Assembly (NCBI RefSeq): GCF_914271485.1
Contig: NZ_CAJZAG010000001.1
Location: 248,001 to 312,000, forward strand
Length of the DNA stretch: 64,000 nucleotides
Source of the DNA: Cupriavidus pampae
GTDB taxonomy: Bacteria > Pseudomonadota > Gammaproteobacteria > Burkholderiales > Burkholderiaceae
Direction of reading: 5' to 3'
Positions 62,026-64,000 of this stretch are shown here, piece by piece. The notes under the pieces are model-generated. The model made no database searches and was not told the origin of the DNA. It was given only the letters and a program-made list of their open reading frames with translations. Numbering within the stretch: position 1 is the stretch's first letter; each line of letters begins with the position of its first letter. Both the position numbers and the translations under genes were made by a program.

Positions 62026-62529
62026 GTGTTCTCGTCCTCGTATTCGAATCTGCCGCCGCTTCCGCACCGCATCTTCCTGCTGCTGACCGTTGTCTGGGCG
62101 GGGAGCCTGTGGACCATCGGCTATATGGTCGCCCCGACGCTGTTCTCGGTGCTGCCGAGCCGCGAGACCGCCGGCATGATCGCTGGCCACCTGTTCCGCA
62201 CCGAGGCCATCCTCGGCGTGACGATCGGTGTGCTGCAGCTCGTGCTGTGCAATGTGATGATCCGCCGTGGCGCGGCACGTTATCGCGCGCTGCGCTGGAT
62301 CGTGCTGGCTATGCTGGTATGTGTGCTGGCCGGGTATTTCGGCGTGCAGCCTTTTATGGAAGGTCTGCGCGTCAAGGCTCAGGCCGCCGGCGTGGGCGTA
62401 TCGGAATCGCAGTACAAGTCGCAGTTCGGCATGCTGCACGGCGTGTCGAGCGCGATTTACCTCGTGCACAGCGTGCTTGCGCTGGTGCTGGTATGGCGCG
62501 CCGCGGCGCCGCGCTCGGCGGGGGAGTGA
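62026..62529 (+). CDS. DUF4149 membrane protein
   Basis: The 167-residue protein has four predicted membrane helices (starting 'HRIFLLLTVVWAGSLWTIGYMVAPTLF' in two parts, and 'IVLAMLVCVLAGYFGVQPFM', 'SSAIYLVHSVLALVLVW') and the family's conserved 'QFGMLHGVSSAIYL'. DUF4149 proteins have no known function; they commonly follow greA in Burkholderiales. The GTG start at 62026 is 13 bases after greA; it has no strong ribosome site, suggesting coupling. Confidence 0.8.
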   Translation: MFSSSYSNLPPLPHRIFLLLTVVWAGSLWTIGYMVAPTLFSVLPSRETAGMIAGHLFRTEAILGVTIGVLQLVLCNVMIRRGAARYRALRWIVLAMLVCVLAGYFGVQPFMEGLRVKAQAAGVGVSESQYKSQFGMLHGVSSAIYLVHSVLALVLVWRAAAPRSAGE

Positions 62530-62540
62530 TTAGGGGTTGG

Positions 62541-62652
62541 GAGGCGCTAGCAAAACGAAGCGAAGCGCTCCTGGCTAGGCGCGCGGCCGCAGACAGTACA
62601 AATGGTACGGCAAGGCCGCGCAACGACGCCAGGATCGTTTTGCTAGTGCCTC
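62541..62652. repeat. 112-base imperfect palindrome (REP/MITE-like)
   Basis: GAGGCGCTAGCAAAACGA (62541-62558) and TCGTTTTGCTAGTGCCTC (62635-62652) are 18-base inverted ends with one mismatch. Nested inside are TCCTGGC/GCCAGGA (62569-62575/62628-62634), GCGCGGCC/GGCCGCGC (62581-62588/62614-62621) and GTAC/GTAC around loop AAATG (62596-62608). The whole fills the gap between the convergent DUF4149 and yhbY genes, and folds as a cruciform or long RNA hairpin. It encodes nothing. Confidence 0.85.
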
Positions 62653-62653
62653 T

Positions 62654-63163
62654 TTAGCCTAGGGATTTCTTCTTTTGGCTGGCCGGACGGGCGCGCGAGC
62701 GCTTGACGGTGCCGCCCGCGGTGACACGCTCGTTACCGAGCACGGTCACCTGCTTGCGCGTGGGGCGGCGATTCGGCGCGGCGCTCGGCTTGCGGATCGT
62801 CACGGTGCGCGGCGCGCTGCCGGTACCCGGGGTGCGCTTGATCTGGCGGCGGCCGAGGTCGTCGGGCTGGTTCTCCTTCAGGCGGGCCGGACCCGGACGC
62901 CAGACTACCAGCAGTTTGCCGATATGTTGGATCGGCGCGGCGTCGAGCTCGTCGCAGATCGCATCGTAAATGGCAATACGCGCATCGCGTTCGTCGCCAA
63001 AGACGCGGATCTTGATGAGATCATGTGCCGCCAGGCTGCGGTCGATCTCGGCCAGAACCGCGCGCGTGAGGCCTTCCGCGCCGATCATCACGACCGGATT
63101 GAGGCCATGGGCACGGGAGCGGAGTTCGGAACGCTGGGCGGAAATCAGTTGTAGAGCGGACAT
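62654..63163 (-). CDS. yhbY: YhbY/CRS1-domain RNA-binding protein
   Basis: The 169-residue protein has an N-terminal CRM (CRS1/YhbY) RNA-binding domain ('RSELRSRAHGLNPVVMIGAEGLTRAVLAEIDRSL' in parts, 'HDLIKIRVFG') of about 95 residues and a long basic tail rich in Arg, Lys and Pro not present in E. coli YhbY. It probably binds pre-50S ribosomal RNA. It is divergent from rlmE/ftsJ, as in many proteobacteria. The ATG at 63163 fits the family start. Confidence 0.9.
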   Translation of the reverse strand: MSALQLISAQRSELRSRAHGLNPVVMIGAEGLTRAVLAEIDRSLAAHDLIKIRVFGDERDARIAIYDAICDELDAAPIQHIGKLLVVWRPGPARLKENQPDDLGRRQIKRTPGTGSAPRTVTIRKPSAAPNRRPTRKQVTVLGNERVTAGGTVKRSRARPASQKKKSLG

Positions 63164-63298
63164 GGGATCTGCAGTGGCAAAGTGGCGCGTATTATCCGCC
63201 AAAACCACACCCACCGGCGGTAAACATCAGGAAAAAGGGACAGGTTCCTGCGCGAGGTCATGAAATGAGTCATGAAAGCGCGCGGGGAACCGCACAGC

Positions 63299-63964
63299 AT
63301 GGCCAAGAACAAGTTCAACCAGTCGTGGCTGCACGACCATATCAACGATCCTTACGTCAAGATGGCCCAGCGCGAGGGATATCGCGCGCGGGCCGCCTAC
63401 AAACTCAAGGAAATCGACGAGCAGGACAAGCTGATCCGGCCGGGTGGGGTCGTCGTCGACCTCGGCGCGGCACCGGGCAGCTGGAGTCAATATGCGCGTA
63501 ACCGCCTGGCGGCCTCGCCGCGCGCGAAAGACGGGAAAATCGACGGCGCGGTGATTGCGATCGATCTTCTGCCAATGGAGCCCGTGGCTGACGTCACTTT
63601 CATTCAGGGCGATTTCCGCGAGGAGTCGGTATTCCGGGAGCTGGAAGCGGTGGTGCTGGAAGCTTCTGGCGGATCGAGAATCGACCTTGTTATCTCGGAT
63701 ATGGCCCCCAATTTGTCAGGTGTGGCCTTTGCCGATGCCGCGCGAATCGAGTATCTGTGCGATCTTGCGCTGGAATTTGCCCAGGCCCATCTGAAGGCGG
63801 ATGGAGCTTTGCTGGTAAAGTGCTTCCACGGTAGCGGCTACAGCCAGATCGTGGAGAAGTTCAAACGCCAGTTCAAGGTGGTCGCAAAGCGCAAGCCCAA
63901 GGCGTCGCGCGACAAGTCGGCGGAAACCTTTATTCTTGGGCGACATCTGAAAACAGTCGATTGA
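63299..63964 (+). CDS. rlmE: 23S rRNA 2'-O-ribose methyltransferase (U2552)
   Basis: The 221-residue enzyme (FtsJ/RrmJ) methylates U2552 in the A-loop of 23S rRNA. SAM motif '[16 protein letters not shown]', catalytic Asp in '[13 protein letters not shown]', Lys in 'LLVKCFHG' and Lys/Glu in the N- and C-terminal parts ('AAYKLKEI', 'SAETFILG') fit the K-D-K-E tetrad. The start at 63299 ([10 protein letters not shown]) matches the family. ftsH usually follows but lies outside the window. Confidence 0.94.
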   Translation: MAKNKFNQSWLHDHINDPYVKMAQREGYRARAAYKLKEIDEQDKLIRPGGVVVDLGAAPGSWSQYARNRLAASPRAKDGKIDGAVIAIDLLPMEPVADVTFIQGDFREESVFRELEAVVLEASGGSRIDLVISDMAPNLSGVAFADAARIEYLCDLALEFAQAHLKADGALLVKCFHGSGYSQIVEKFKRQFKVVAKRKPKASRDKSAETFILGRHLKTVD

Positions 63965-64000
63965 GACACTATCGACGCCATAGTTTTAGGTTTCACCCCC

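Overview
The window is GC-rich, densely coded chromosomal DNA from a beta-proteobacterium. The gene content and order point to Burkholderiaceae, most likely Cupriavidus or a close Ralstonia relative: a bcsD/bcsP-type cellulose operon, a glpSTPQUV glycerol ABC importer, carA-lysE-carB, a CoA-dependent anthranilate-type cluster, and several small proteins typical of the group. This is inference from content; no marker gene such as 16S rRNA is present. I see no IS element, prophage, CRISPR array or rRNA. One tRNA is present.

Left part (1-18 kb): surface polysaccharide and c-di-GMP. A minus-strand cellulose operon runs bcsD-bcsP-bcsQ-bcsA-bcsB-bcsZ-bcsC, with tightly coupled starts. It is followed by a CBS-PP2C (SpoIIE-type) phosphatase and the start of a SiaB-like kinase that leaves the window. 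Beyond a divergent D-amino-acid aminotransferase lies a yfiR-yfiN-yfiB-like operon: a periplasmic repressor, a CHASE8/GGDEF diguanylate cyclase and an OmpA-like lipoprotein. BcsA carries a PilZ c-di-GMP receptor domain, so regulator and target lie side by side.

18-35 kb: small conserved proteins (a His/Gly-rich secreted protein, several unknowns, a MliC-type lysozyme inhibitor), then glycerol metabolism. glpK-glpD (minus), a DeoR-type glpR (minus) and glpS-T-P-Q-U-V (plus) form a complete uptake and catabolic module, with a Nudix gene and purU between. The two ATPases have complementary degenerate motifs. A second membrane-bound diguanylate cyclase follows convergently.

35-46 kb: an isochorismatase-like hydrolase, waaC, unknown genes, a flavin reductase-like protein, a two-gene unit encoding an unknown membrane protein, and bluB. 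Then comes a block matching the enterobacterial order tRNA-dnaQ-rnhA-methyltransferase-gloB-mltD, followed by a lipoprotein with a GDPD fold lacking catalytic residues, and prpE.

48-56 kb: a tightly packed seven-gene catabolic operon (fused flavin monooxygenase/old-yellow-enzyme, SDR, enoyl-CoA hydratase, acyl-CoA dehydrogenase, aryl-CoA ligase, thioesterase, Rid protein). It resembles the 2-aminobenzoyl-CoA (anthranilate) pathway of Azoarcus; salicylyl-CoA is an alternative substrate.

56-64 kb: carA, a LysE-family exporter, carB, greA, a DUF4149 protein, a 112-bp imperfect palindrome, yhbY, and rlmE/ftsJ at the right edge.

The most interesting items are the asymmetric GlpS/GlpT ATPase pair, the cellulose-linked partner-switch pair at the left edge, the dispersed palindromes, the small membrane-protein operon near 38 kb, the catalytically degenerate GDPD next to a perfect FNR-type box, and the Rid protein that lacks the canonical arginine.
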